A stretch of 64,000 nucleotides of DNA, from NCBI GenBank assembly GCA_002314855.1, contig DCHQ01000039.1, positions 10,109 to 74,108 of the forward strand. The letters run 5' to 3'. Of this stretch, positions 9,304 through 17,344 are shown one piece after another (positions within the stretch are counted from its first letter, which is position 1; every line of letters begins with the position of its first letter). The position numbers and the translations under genes were made by a program. The DNA comes from Lachnospiraceae bacterium UBA1748 (lineage in GTDB: Bacteria > Bacillota > Clostridia > Lachnospirales > Lachnospiraceae). The notes beneath the pieces are model-generated. The model saw only the letters and a program-made list of their open reading frames with translations. It ran no database searches and was not told the DNA's origin.

Positions 9304-11286
9304 ATGGCTATGAGAAATACTACTAATTCTACCAATTCACTTAAGGGAAAAATAACCAATCTGTTTGGTAAAAATTTCATTTTCACTACTGTAACTGTGG
9401 CAGTTGTAGTAGGTATTATCGCTACGTTCATTATTATTTCCAGAAGTAATGTTACAAGAAATATTGAGGCCAATGGAGTTGTTCAGGGTGTAACCGGCTG
9501 GTTCGATGCGCAGATAGGCCAGGTCAGTGTGATTGCTGAGACTCTTGCCTATGAGGATTATATTGGCGCAAGATACGATGAATCGGAAGCATATCTTGCC
9601 GACTGTATTACTACTAACCCTGCAGCGTACGCTTATTATTTTGGCCTTTCAGATGACAGATGCGTATTCAGTGATGGCTGGCCAGTGCCAGCTGATTATA
9701 AGGCCTCGGAGCGAGACTGGTATCCTCAGGCATTTGCGAATCCAGACAAGCCTTACGTTTGCCCGGCATATGTTGATGCTGATACTGGTCGTATTGTTAT
9801 TACAATATCTAAGGCCATAGTTCAGGACGGTCAGGCTAAGGGTGTTTTTGCAGCTGATTTCTTTGTGGATGATTTGATTAATATGACAGATGATCTTACT
9901 AATAACAATTCATTTGCTATGTTAGTTGACTGTGATGGTACTATTCTTACTCATAAGAATGAGAAGTATATGCCTTCGGCTGATGAGAATGGAGACATGA
10001 TTGCCACCAAGTATTCGGATATAAAGATTTCTGATTCACTGTTCGCTCCTGAGAGCAGAAAGTCAGCTATCGGTGCTGGAGATGTATATACATCCGAGTA
10101 TATTGAGTCTGCTGACATGACAGTAATATTAGCTACATCTTTCTTTAGCTATATCGATGGTTTGCTGGCATTTTATTTAGTAAGTGTCATTCTTATAATC
10201 GTTATTTATTTCGCTACTATCAAGAAGGTTAATAAGGTACTTGTTGATTCACTTGCTCCTATGGAGAATCTTGTTAATGCTACTGGTGATATGAAAAATG
10301 GTAAGCTTGACAGCATATCAGTGAGAGCTGGTAATGATGAGATAGGAGAGCTGGTTAATGCCATAGAGCAGTCCAATGCGGCTATAAGAGGATATATTGG
10401 CGATATATCGGTTACGCTCCAGAAGATGGCTTCTGGTGATATGACATCTGAGATATCCCGTGAATATATGGGAGACTTTAAGCCACTTAAGGATTCCATT
10501 AACAATATTATTGCTTCGATGAAGAGTGCTATGCAGGTTATAGCTGCGGCATCTACCTCTGTATATGATTCGGCCCGTAATGTACAGGCTGGAGCCACCT
10601 CGCTTTCCAACGATGTAGAAAATGTTACTTATATTGTTTCCGATATTGAGAACAAGATTAGCGAGATTCAGGAAGGCTTCAAGCAAAGTAAAGAAATCGT
10701 TGCAGTTACCAATTCAATGTCTAGTGATGCTGCCAGATATCTTGATGAAGGTAATGCAGCATTAAATGAACTTATTAATGCCATGAATGAAATAGCTCAG
10801 AAGTCCGAGGCCATATCATCGATTATTGATATCATTAATAGTATTGCATCTCAGACCAATCTGCTCGCACTTAATGCTTCTATTGAGGCAGCCAGAGCAG
10901 GAGAGGCTGGTAAGGGATTTGCAGTAGTTGCTGATTCGGTACGTGCTCTTGCCGAGGAGACAACTAATGCAGCAGCCCAGACAACAGAGCTTATCGCCCA
11001 GTCTGTAACGGCGGTTAAGAAGGGTAGCGTACTTGTTGAAACTACTACTCATAAGATGGAAGAGATTGTTGGTATTACAAGTGAAGTTAATGCCAAGATT
11101 CTTGGTATTTCAAGCCATATCGACAAGGAAAATGAAGCGATAGATAGCGTTAAGCAGCAGGTTGATAAGATGGAATCATTTACATCCAATACTCAGGCTA
11201 CTTCGCAGGAATGTGTTGCATTATCGACAATACTTAACGAACAGGCCGATAACATGCAGAGCGCAGTTAAGAAATTTAAGATTTAG
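9304..11286 (+). CDS. Methyl-accepting chemotaxis protein with Cache-type sensor
   Basis: The 660-residue receptor has an N-terminal transmembrane helix (about residues 22-45), a periplasmic Cache-type domain (about 46-275, with SERDWYPQA, typical of dCache amino-acid or small-molecule sensors), a second transmembrane helix (about 280-302), a HAMP region, and a long helical signalling domain. The tip is very conserved (INSIASQTNLLALNASIEAA and RAGEAGKGFAVVADSVRALA). It would relay ligand binding to CheA/CheW and control motility. The ligand is unknown. I chose the ATG at 9304, behind GAGGGG, over the GTG at 9265. A terminator follows. No other chemotaxis genes are in the window, so this is an orphan receptor. 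Confidence 0.93.
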   Translation: MAMRNTTNSTNSLKGKITNLFGKNFIFTTVTVAVVVGIIATFIIISRSNVTRNIEANGVVQGVTGWFDAQIGQVSVIAETLAYEDYIGARYDESEAYLADCITTNPAAYAYYFGLSDDRCVFSDGWPVPADYKASERDWYPQAFANPDKPYVCPAYVDADTGRIVITISKAIVQDGQAKGVFAADFFVDDLINMTDDLTNNNSFAMLVDCDGTILTHKNEKYMPSADENGDMIATKYSDIKISDSLFAPESRKSAIGAGDVYTSEYIESADMTVILATSFFSYIDGLLAFYLVSVILIIVIYFATIKKVNKVLVDSLAPMENLVNATGDMKNGKLDSISVRAGNDEIGELVNAIEQSNAAIRGYIGDISVTLQKMASGDMTSEISREYMGDFKPLKDSINNIIASMKSAMQVIAAASTSVYDSARNVQAGATSLSNDVENVTYIVSDIENKISEIQEGFKQSKEIVAVTNSMSSDAARYLDEGNAALNELINAMNEIAQKSEAISSIIDIINSIASQTNLLALNASIEAARAGEAGKGFAVVADSVRALAEETTNAAAQTTELIAQSVTAVKKGSVLVETTTHKMEEIVGITSEVNAKILGISSHIDKENEAIDSVKQQVDKMESFTSNTQATSQECVALSTILNEQADNMQSAVKKFKI

Positions 11287-11301
11287 ATATAGTTTCAAAA
11301 G

Positions 11302-11326
11302 AGGTCACTTTAAGGTGACCTTTTTT
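11302..11326 (+). terminator. Terminator after the chemotaxis receptor gene
   Basis: AGGTCAC (11302-11308) and GTGACCT (11315-11321) form the stem, followed by TTTTTT. Confidence 0.85.
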
Positions 11327-11352
11327 GTCAGATGATATGGGAGGTTACGATT

Positions 11353-12342
11353 ATGTCTAGGGGAATGAATCAGAAATTAAAGTTACACTTCCTGCGTGAA
11401 ATTATGCTCAGAAAAACTGATAAGAATCACGCTATAACACTTGCAGAGATTAAGGAAGAGCTGGCCAAGAGAGAGGTTACTGCTGAGCGAAAGAGCCTTT
11501 ATAGTGACCTTAATGATCTTGAGAATTTTGGTATAACAGTAGAGGGCGAGCAGAAAAACAACGGTTATTATTACAAGGTTGTAAAGCGTGACTTTGAGAT
11601 AGCTGAGCTCAAGCTTCTTGTAGATGCCATTCAGTCATCGAAGTTCATAACCGAGAGAAAGTCAAGAGAGCTTATTAAGAAGATAGAAGGCTTTGCAAGT
11701 GAGCATGAAGCCAAGAAACTTCAGCGTCAGGTATATGTTCAGGGACGTATTAAGACTATGAACGAAAGTGTCTATAACTCAGTGGATGCTATTCATGAAG
11801 CCATTGAGAATAATAAGAAGATTCGTTTTAAGTATCTTAGGTGGAATATTAAGGCTGAGCTAGAGGAGAGACGTGGCGGTGAATGGTATGTGATTAGCCC
11901 TTGGGCTCTTACTTGGGATGATGAGAATTACTACCTAGTGGCTTATGACAGCGAGGCTGGTAAAATCAAGCATTACCGCGTTGATAAGATGGACAAAATG
12001 CAGATAACTAAGGAGGCAAGAGAAGGCCGTGAACTTTTCGAGCGATTCGATCTTGCTGCATATGCCAAGAAGAATTTTGGTATGTATGGCGGACGTGATG
12101 AGCGTATTACCATTAGACTTGAGAACGACAAGATAGGTATCTTCATTGATCGATTTGGCAAGGATATCACTATTAGAAAGTACGATGCTGACCATGTAGA
12201 GATACGAGTTAACGTGGCAATAAGTGGTCAGTTCTTCGGATGGATTATGGGCCTTGGCGATGGCATTGAAATAGTGGGACCAGAATCAGTTGTGTCCGAA
12301 ATGAAAGCAGCCAGTAAGGCACTGTATAATAGATACAAATAA
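11353..12342 (+). CDS. WYL-domain transcriptional regulator with N-terminal HTH
   Basis: The 329-residue product has an N-terminal winged helix-turn-helix (about residues 8-70, DeoR/YafY-like) and a WYL domain (about 140-215, with WYVISPWALTWDDENYYLVA). A C-terminal extension follows. WYL domains sense nucleotides or oligonucleotides in several bacterial regulators, including those of defence loci. The target here is unknown. The ATG at 11353 with GGGAGG 8 bases upstream is preferred over the ATG at 11332. It sits alone between two terminators, so it is probably monocistronic. Confidence 0.88.
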   Translation: MSRGMNQKLKLHFLREIMLRKTDKNHAITLAEIKEELAKREVTAERKSLYSDLNDLENFGITVEGEQKNNGYYYKVVKRDFEIAELKLLVDAIQSSKFITERKSRELIKKIEGFASEHEAKKLQRQVYVQGRIKTMNESVYNSVDAIHEAIENNKKIRFKYLRWNIKAELEERRGGEWYVISPWALTWDDENYYLVAYDSEAGKIKHYRVDKMDKMQITKEAREGRELFERFDLAAYAKKNFGMYGGRDERITIRLENDKIGIFIDRFGKDITIRKYDADHVEIRVNVAISGQFFGWIMGLGDGIEIVGPESVVSEMKAASKALYNRYK

Positions 12343-12355
12343 TTACAAGATAATA

Positions 12356-12393
12356 CCAGCCAGGATTTTTTATTAATCTTGGCTGGCTTTTTT
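12356..12393 (+). terminator. Terminator after the WYL regulator
   Basis: CCAGCCAGGATT (12356-12367) pairs with AATCTTGGCTGG (12375-12386) with one G-T pair, followed by a T-run. Confidence 0.9.
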
Positions 12394-12405
12394 ATTGTCC
12401 ATAAA

Positions 12406-12434
12406 TTGCGCACAAATTATTCGTATCATATAAT
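12406..12434 (+). promoter_or_regulatory. Promoter copy 1 of a repeated promoter (TTGCGC-N17-TATAAT)
   Basis: TTGCGC, 17 bases and TATAAT lie before the gene at 12465. Flanking and spacer bases nearly match a second copy at 14389-14417, including CATAAATTGCGCA and ATTATTCGTATCATATAAT. The conservation goes beyond the core hexamers, which suggests duplication or a shared control site. Confidence 0.75.
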
Positions 12435-12464
12435 ACAAAGGGATTTATTTTAGGAGGAACTAGT

Positions 12465-12719
12465 ATGAATTTAGCACTTCTTATATTTATGTTTTTATGG
12501 ATAGGATTACCTATTATATTTATTATTTCGGCCGTTATTTTATTTTTTGTTGATCGCTCTGCGAAAAAGCAAATGGAAGCTGAGATAGCTATGACTGGCA
12601 AGAAGAAATTCAGAGTAAGTCAGATATTTTTTATAATATCTTTGACTTTAGCCATTGTATCATCATCATTATCAATTGGATTATTTATCCTTCTTGATCA
12701 AATTGTAAGAACCATGTAA
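12465..12719 (+). CDS. Small membrane protein with two transmembrane helices
   Basis: The 84-residue product has helices at about residues 5-28 and 50-74 with a basic loop between them (RSAKKQMEAE). The ribosome site TAGGAGGA is strong. It is followed closely by a 46-codon membrane peptide gene and the PstS-like gene, and probably starts that operon behind the promoter at 12406. No family is recognised. Confidence 0.7.
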   Translation: MNLALLIFMFLWIGLPIIFIISAVILFFVDRSAKKQMEAEIAMTGKKKFRVSQIFFIISLTLAIVSSSLSIGLFILLDQIVRTM

Positions 12720-12724
12720 CTGAT

Positions 12725-12865
12725 ATGAGTGATAAGAAATTTTTAATTATTTTCTTTAGTCTTTTTGGGTTGCTTTCCATTGCTACGCTTGTTCATTTTG
12801 TATGTATCGTCGATGCATATCAGAAGAGCTCCATCATTTACTTTATAGCTAAGGAGCTGTGGTAA
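12725..12865 (+). CDS. 46-residue single-pass membrane peptide
   Basis: An open frame from ATG 12725 to TAA 12863-12865 encodes a short peptide with one transmembrane helix (about residues 6-29). The stop codon shares its last base with the ATG of the PstS-like gene (TAATG), a classic translational-coupling overlap. The previous gene ends 5 bases upstream. It has no strong ribosome site of its own, so coupling to the upstream gene is likely. Unknown function. Confidence 0.5.
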   Translation: MSDKKFLIIFFSLFGLLSIATLVHFVCIVDAYQKSSIIYFIAKELW

Positions 12866-13887
12866 TGGCGGGAAATAAAGAAAATACTAATAACAATAAT
12901 ATAAGTCCGTTAGTCCGTGTTATTCTCGTTTTAATACTAATAATGGTATTTGGCTTTTTGAATTTGTTCATGCATGTCGCAGTATCGAACAGGCTTGGCA
13001 ACAACTACAGCGATACCTCCAGTATTAAAATGATTGATGTGGGTAAATACCTTCCTTTTGAGGATGACTCCGAGCTGGCTCACGTGGATGCAGGCTTTAC
13101 ACTTTCAGGTGATCTTCCTGTATTAGATGGAGCTGCAGCGCTAGTACCAGTGTATGCCAGCGTTATGGACAGTATCTATCCTGAAGGCTCGGTAACCTAC
13201 GAGGGTGGAAGCTTTTCGGATGACAATTATTACGGCGAGAATTTTGCCCCTGGCAGTGTGATGCAGTACAAGAACACAGTCCGAGGCTTCGAAGCAGTAG
13301 TTGATGGTGATACAGATATATTTTTCTCGGCTATGCCATCAGCGGAGCAAATGCAGTATGCCGCTAATAAGGGAGTAGAGCTAGAGATCGTGCCTATTGG
13401 ACGCGAAGCTTTTATATTCTTTGTGAACAGCAATAATCCAGTGGATAACCTGACTACTGATCAAATAAGAAAAATATATGCAGGAGAATATCAGAACTGG
13501 AATGAGGTTGGCGGGGTGAACCGTGCAATCAATCCTGTAAGCAGAGTAGAAAATAGTGGCAGCCGTACCATGATGGACAAATTCATGGGCGATGTTCCAT
13601 ACGGAAAGAAGTCACCATTTGTAGTAACCGGTGCATCGATTGGATACTCATTTAGATTTTATTTTGAGACAATGGTTGGCAATGAAAATGTCAAAATGAT
13701 ATCCGTTAATGGAATATATCCAAGTATCGATAACATTCAAAACGGGTCTTATCCTATTGCCACTGATTTTTATGTCGTATACCGAAAGGATAACGAAAAC
13801 CCTAACATCAAGATTATCCTCGATTGGATTTTATCCGCCAAAGGGCAATCACTTATAAAGCAAACTGGCTACGTCCCACTCGGGTAG
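12865..13887 (+). CDS. Membrane-anchored PstS-like substrate-binding protein
   Basis: The 340-residue product has an N-terminal transmembrane anchor (about residues 13-37) without a lipobox, then a phosphate-binding-protein-like fold. Typical PstS-family segments include the TTDQIRKIYAGEYQNWNEVGG stretch (key residues DQIRxIYxGExxNW) and NSGSRTMMDKFMG, where the SGS/TR loop normally contacts phosphate. Near the C-terminus comes a PIATDFYVVYRK-type strand. No pst permease or ATPase genes are adjacent, so transport is doubtful and a sensing or binding role is as likely. The ATG at 12865 is preferred (AAGGAG 8 bases upstream) over the GTG at 12859. It is coupled to two small membrane-protein genes. 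Confidence 0.8.
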   Translation: MAGNKENTNNNNISPLVRVILVLILIMVFGFLNLFMHVAVSNRLGNNYSDTSSIKMIDVGKYLPFEDDSELAHVDAGFTLSGDLPVLDGAAALVPVYASVMDSIYPEGSVTYEGGSFSDDNYYGENFAPGSVMQYKNTVRGFEAVVDGDTDIFFSAMPSAEQMQYAANKGVELEIVPIGREAFIFFVNSNNPVDNLTTDQIRKIYAGEYQNWNEVGGVNRAINPVSRVENSGSRTMMDKFMGDVPYGKKSPFVVTGASIGYSFRFYFETMVGNENVKMISVNGIYPSIDNIQNGSYPIATDFYVVYRKDNENPNIKIILDWILSAKGQSLIKQTGYVPLG

Positions 13888-13904
13888 GCGCAGCCAGTTT
13901 TTTT
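13862..13904 (+). terminator. Terminator overlapping the end of the PstS-like gene
   Basis: AAACTGGCT (13862-13870) pairs with AGCCAGTTT (13892-13900), followed by seven T. The stop codon lies in the loop. Confidence 0.85.
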
Positions 13905-13993
13905 AATTGATTTTTTTGCAATACTCTAAAAGATGAGTAGTGACATTCATTGGATTATAAAGTTATGATATAATTACAGAAAAGAGAGTGTTT

Positions 13994-14294
13994 GTGGGAG
14001 AAAAAGATTTATTAGAAAAACTGTTAGTTGACTACAATAATGACTTCTGATAGACAATATGATGAAATATTGAAATTGCCACCAGAGCAAAAGAAAGGGG
14101 TGCGTAATATGTGTAGCGTAGCAGATAATTTAATGAGAATAGGAAGAGCAGAAGGGATGGCAACTGCCACGTACAATTTTATTAGCAAAGGCTTAATAAC
14201 TCCTAAAGACGGTGCGGCAGAGCTTGGTATATCACTTCGGAAGTTGAAATCTGAGATGATAAAGTTGGGATACGCATATCCTGTTAGTAAGTAA
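13994..14294 (+). pseudogene. Internally deleted Rpn/PD-(D/E)XK nuclease-transposase remnant
   Basis: From GTG 13994 the frame reads VGEKDLLEKLLVDYNNDF and stops at 14048. This resembles the N-terminus of Rpn-family recombination-promoting nuclease/transposase-like proteins (pattern GEKDxxEKxLxDYNDVF). In another frame (from about 14040 to TAA 14292) the sequence reads as the family's C-terminal tail: KKGVRNMCSVADN, then ATYNFISKGLITPKDGAAEL, a helix-turn-helix-like end. The nuclease core between them is missing, with a frameshift at the junction. The family assignment is from memory of these motifs. The 3' part alone could still be translated from ATG 14040. Confidence 0.6.
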
Positions 14295-14333
14295 TTCTTT
14301 CTGTTAAATAAATAGATAAAAAATGATTTTATT

Positions 14334-14362
14334 GCGCAGTTAATATGAACTGCGCTTTTTTT
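14334..14362 (+). terminator. Terminator after the Rpn remnant
   Basis: GCGCAGTT (14334-14341) pairs with AACTGCGC (14348-14355), followed by seven T. Confidence 0.9.
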
Positions 14363-14388
14363 ATAATTCTTACGAGTTTATCCACAAA

Positions 14389-14417
14389 TTGCGCATATAT
14401 TATTCGTGTCATATAAT
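14389..14417 (+). promoter_or_regulatory. Promoter copy 2 of the repeated promoter (TTGCGC-N17-TATAAT)
   Basis: It is nearly identical to the promoter at 12406, including the spacer block ATTATTCGTGTCA. It drives the leader frame at 14447 and the lipoprotein gene at 14519. Confidence 0.75.
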
Positions 14418-14446
14418 CATAAGGAATTAATAATAGGAGATTTCGG

Positions 14447-14497
14447 ATGAGCTTATTGATATTAACGATAAGAATAAAAAATAGAAATAATAATTAA
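14447..14497 (+). CDS. 16-codon leader frame before the lipoprotein gene
   Basis: An ATG preceded by ATAGGAGA at good distance opens MSLLILTIRIKNRNNN and stops at 14495-14497, 22 bases before the lipoprotein ATG. Its promoter, leader length and Leu-rich start resemble those of the small membrane protein at 12465, so it may be the truncated end of a duplicated copy or a leader peptide. Evidence of translation is only the ribosome site. Confidence 0.35.
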   Translation: MSLLILTIRIKNRNNN

Positions 14498-14518
14498 GAA
14501 AGATATGAGGAAAACAAA

Positions 14519-15319
14519 ATGAAGAAAAGAGTATTAATGATTATGCTTGCCGCTGTTATGGCATTTGGACTTGTAGCTTGTACAGGCGACGCCAAGGATA
14601 CCAAGGAAAAGACCAAGATATCTCGTGAGTCTGAGGATGAAGATGATGACGAAGACGATGACGAAGATAAGGACAGCAAGAAGGATAAGAAAAAAGACAA
14701 GAAAGATAAGAAGGATAAAAAAGACAAAAAGGATAAGAAAGATAAAGATAAAGAAAAAGACGATGATTCTCAGGCAGTAGATTCTGGCTCAGCTGATTAC
14801 TGGACAGTAGACGACAGCGTAGTAGGCGGTGATTTCACAGTTGATGAAGAGTATGTAAGTACTTCTCATTACAATGAAAGCAAGGGCGAGCTTGAGGTAT
14901 GTGACTACGATGATAACGTTATTATGACACTATACGTACCAGAAGGTTATGTTGTTACTTATGCAAGTGAATCAGGTGCATGCTTTGATCTTAACAATGA
15001 GAATCAGTATTTTGATGCGATAGCCGTTGATTATCGCGAGAATCTGTATCTTGCTGACTATATCAAGAATGGTACTGTTCCTGGTGGTGATATCAAGGAT
15101 TACACTGTTACTATGGATGAGTATGAAATCGATGGTGTTGAGTTTATCATTGCCTATGAAGAGTATGTGGATCGCTATGGTGACGATTGCAACTACAACT
15201 ACATTTTAGTACCATATAAGTCAGGTAAGGACACAGAGTATCTTTCTATATGTGCATGCTGGGATAGGTCAGCCAATGAAATGAAGTCATTAGCTGTTGA
15301 AATGTTAGGATTAAAATAA
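14519..15319 (+). CDS. Lipoprotein with a long Asp/Glu-then-Lys/Asp low-complexity spacer
   Basis: The 266-residue product has a signal peptide ending in LVAC (Cys21). A spacer (about residues 37-85) follows that is first almost pure Asp/Glu and then a Lys/Asp repeat of the KKDKKD type, then a globular domain (about 90-266) of unknown fold. The charged spacer probably holds the domain away from the membrane, and its DNA (14630-14765) is prone to slippage. The ribosome site is GAGGA. The gene is followed after 3 bases by the ATG of the next gene, so 14519-17288 is likely one operon. Function unknown. Confidence 0.8.
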   Translation: MKKRVLMIMLAAVMAFGLVACTGDAKDTKEKTKISRESEDEDDDEDDDEDKDSKKDKKKDKKDKKDKKDKKDKKDKDKEKDDDSQAVDSGSADYWTVDDSVVGGDFTVDEEYVSTSHYNESKGELEVCDYDDNVIMTLYVPEGYVVTYASESGACFDLNNENQYFDAIAVDYRENLYLADYIKNGTVPGGDIKDYTVTMDEYEIDGVEFIIAYEEYVDRYGDDCNYNYILVPYKSGKDTEYLSICACWDRSANEMKSLAVEMLGLK

Positions 15320-15322
15320 TAA

Positions 15323-16120
15323 ATGTCAGATAAGTTAATTAGTAGTGATAATAGTAGGACGGAAGCCTTTGAATGGCTTAAGGATCGTCATCAATTAAAT
15401 AAAATTGTTTTAGAAGGTCATAAAAGAAGAAGTAACGACTGGTTTGTGGGTATCGTTGGACTTGGAGTGGCTATTTCCATAGTAATTATTATTTTGCAGG
15501 TAGTTATTATTATGGTAGGTGGTAGCTTCATTTTTACGCAGCCAGTGGTAACGACCATAGGAAATGTGATATTTGCCCCTTTATTAATAGGGGCCGGTTG
15601 GAGGTCGTACATGGAAACTAATAGCACCACGTTTAAGAGTAAGGCAGTTAGAAACTTTATTCTTAAAATTGGCACTAATGCTAAGAAATATGGTCTTATA
15701 TATGACGAAAAGGATTGTGTCATGGATAGCGGTGGCAATGAGCTGTTCTTTTATGCCGATGAACTAGAGTATTCATTTGGCCATGGCATTAATTTCTTTA
15801 ATCCTTATATGGTAACCTCTGGGGATTATATATACAGCCGAAATAATGATAAGCTTGGGTATGATCCCATTTTCATTCCAAGGAGTATGATAACTAGTGT
15901 TGCAGTATATAACAAACTATTAATAAGACTTGGACGTATCACTCTTTTTAGATGCGCTGAAATATCATTTACCAATGAAAATGGTGAACAGTACAGATTA
16001 CGAAGAATTATTGATAAGTATAAAATAGGATATAAACAGAATCCATTTGTTGGTATAAAAACGAAAAAGTGCGTGAGTGCATGCAAGAAGCCTGCATTTG
16101 TATTTGATGTATTTTCATAA
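15323..16120 (+). CDS. Membrane protein of an uncharacterised tandem pair (copy 1)
   Basis: The 265-residue product has two transmembrane segments (about residues 41-66 and 73-93) and a cytoplasmic-looking C-terminal domain. That domain shares a distinct pattern with the next gene's product: NxxxYGLIxDxxDxVM, TSxDYIYSRNxxKLxYxP, then RLGxITxFxxxEI, and a final P-x-FVFDxF. The two are tandem paralogues. There is no ribosome site; the ATG lies 3 bases after the lipoprotein stop, so translation is probably coupled. I do not recognise the family. Confidence 0.7.
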   Translation: MSDKLISSDNSRTEAFEWLKDRHQLNKIVLEGHKRRSNDWFVGIVGLGVAISIVIIILQVVIIMVGGSFIFTQPVVTTIGNVIFAPLLIGAGWRSYMETNSTTFKSKAVRNFILKIGTNAKKYGLIYDEKDCVMDSGGNELFFYADELEYSFGHGINFFNPYMVTSGDYIYSRNNDKLGYDPIFIPRSMITSVAVYNKLLIRLGRITLFRCAEISFTNENGEQYRLRRIIDKYKIGYKQNPFVGIKTKKCVSACKKPAFVFDVFS

Positions 16121-16129
16121 GGAATTAAA

Positions 16130-16942
16130 ATGTCGCCAGAAAAAATAAAAGAAGAAAAAACAATAGATAAAAAAATATCCAAATGCTCCAGTATCAAAGA
16201 ACTGGCCTATGAAGGCCTGTTCAAGAATTATGACAGGTATTACCTTGGTCTGTTTGTGATAGATGGACTTATCATTCTTTTCATGTATTTGGTGCTTTCT
16301 GGCGAGATTAGGATTGAGGGCCTACGAAAAACACTTATGAGTAATAGATTTGGCTTTCTCTATGTAATATTTACACTTTCGCCGTTTATAGTACTTACAA
16401 TTAGCCGTGTGAAGGCTACGATTCTCGCTAAAAAGTCTAATCGCTATGTGAAAGGGTTTTTCAGGGAGCTTTGTAAAAATTCCAGGAACTACGGCCTAAT
16501 CCTTGATGACAGTGACTATGTTATGGCCACTGGGAGGGAATCCGAAGTTGAACTCTTAGAGGAGCTGAATGTATCGATAGATGTCGATACCCTTATGAAA
16601 AGTTTTCATATGACTGTTACGTCTGATTTTATATACAGCCGAAATGATTACAAGTTAAAATACAGACCTATGGTTATCCGTAAAAATATGATTGAGAGTG
16701 TATCTTTCTTTGATAAGGCCATGTTTAGACTAGGACAGATAACTGTTTTTGAGTGTATTGAAATAAGACTTCGAGGTATGGCTGCGGATGACGAGCCTAT
16801 TAGAAGAATTGTTGCGAAGCGAGATGCATTTGGTGGAAGATCGGCTATGGAGGGTAAAAGGGATCCATTTAAAGAATTGACTGAAGTGGAAGACAAGCGA
16901 TTAAATAGTGCACCAATATTCGTTTTTGATTTGTTTATATAG
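16130..16942 (+). CDS. Membrane protein of an uncharacterised tandem pair (copy 2)
   Basis: The 270-residue paralogue of the preceding gene has two transmembrane segments (about residues 37-58 and 75-95) and the same C-terminal pattern (NYGLILDDSDYVM, TSDFIYSRNDYKL, RLGQITVFECIEI, PIFVFDLF). The two share the core but differ in loops, so the duplication is old. It begins 9 bases after copy 1 behind GGAA. Neighbouring an exported lipoprotein, the pair may form a membrane complex with it; this is inference from context. Confidence 0.7.
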   Translation: MSPEKIKEEKTIDKKISKCSSIKELAYEGLFKNYDRYYLGLFVIDGLIILFMYLVLSGEIRIEGLRKTLMSNRFGFLYVIFTLSPFIVLTISRVKATILAKKSNRYVKGFFRELCKNSRNYGLILDDSDYVMATGRESEVELLEELNVSIDVDTLMKSFHMTVTSDFIYSRNDYKLKYRPMVIRKNMIESVSFFDKAMFRLGQITVFECIEIRLRGMAADDEPIRRIVAKRDAFGGRSAMEGKRDPFKELTEVEDKRLNSAPIFVFDLFI

Positions 16943-16958
16943 GGGGTAAAATGGTATA

Positions 16959-17288
16959 ATGAAGAAGAAAGCTGGGCCATTTTCAATAATATCAGTTCTT
17001 ATAGTAGTTGCATTTTATGCAATGGGTATATTGGCTCTCGTAGGGCATGAGATTGCACTTAACACTATGAAGAGCGACTGGGATGTATTTGATTTTTGGC
17101 AGCATAAGATATGGGACGTGCTAGCTCCGATTATTTCGATGGGAGGAATACTTGGCGCCATTCCATTTCTTATATTTAATATAATAGGTATTGTTGTTGA
17201 GAAAAAGGCACTGCCTTTTGTGCTGTGTATTATTTTACCAGCTATTATATGGCTTTTTGTCACAGCAACAGCCATAGCTTATTTCTAG
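16959..17288 (+). CDS. Small three-pass membrane protein
   Basis: The 109-residue product has three hydrophobic helices (about residues 8-30, 52-76 and 83-107). The ATG at 16959 lies 11 bases after AGGGGGT, slightly far. A TATAAT overlaps the start, so an independent transcript would miss this ATG. It probably ends the operon that begins at 14519. No family is recognised. Confidence 0.6.
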   Translation: MKKKAGPFSIISVLIVVAFYAMGILALVGHEIALNTMKSDWDVFDFWQHKIWDVLAPIISMGGILGAIPFLIFNIIGIVVEKKALPFVLCIILPAIIWLFVTATAIAYF

Positions 17289-17344
17289 GGGATTAGGGGA
17301 ATTTGGTTTAAGTTATTTGTAGTATTGACGGAGGAGATTGTTGT

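Noticed and set aside
11332..11352. Upstream ATG start for the WYL regulator
   Set aside because: The ribosome site GGGAGG lies downstream of it and is well placed for the ATG at 11353.
14630..14770. CRISPR-like or tandem-repeat array in the Asp/Lys-rich DNA
   Set aside because: The repeats are short, in frame and without spacers; they encode a low-complexity protein stalk.
16951..16960. Promoter -10 (TGGTATAAT) just before the gene at 16959
   Set aside because: It overlaps the ATG, so a transcript from it would lack the start codon; the gene is more likely read through from upstream.
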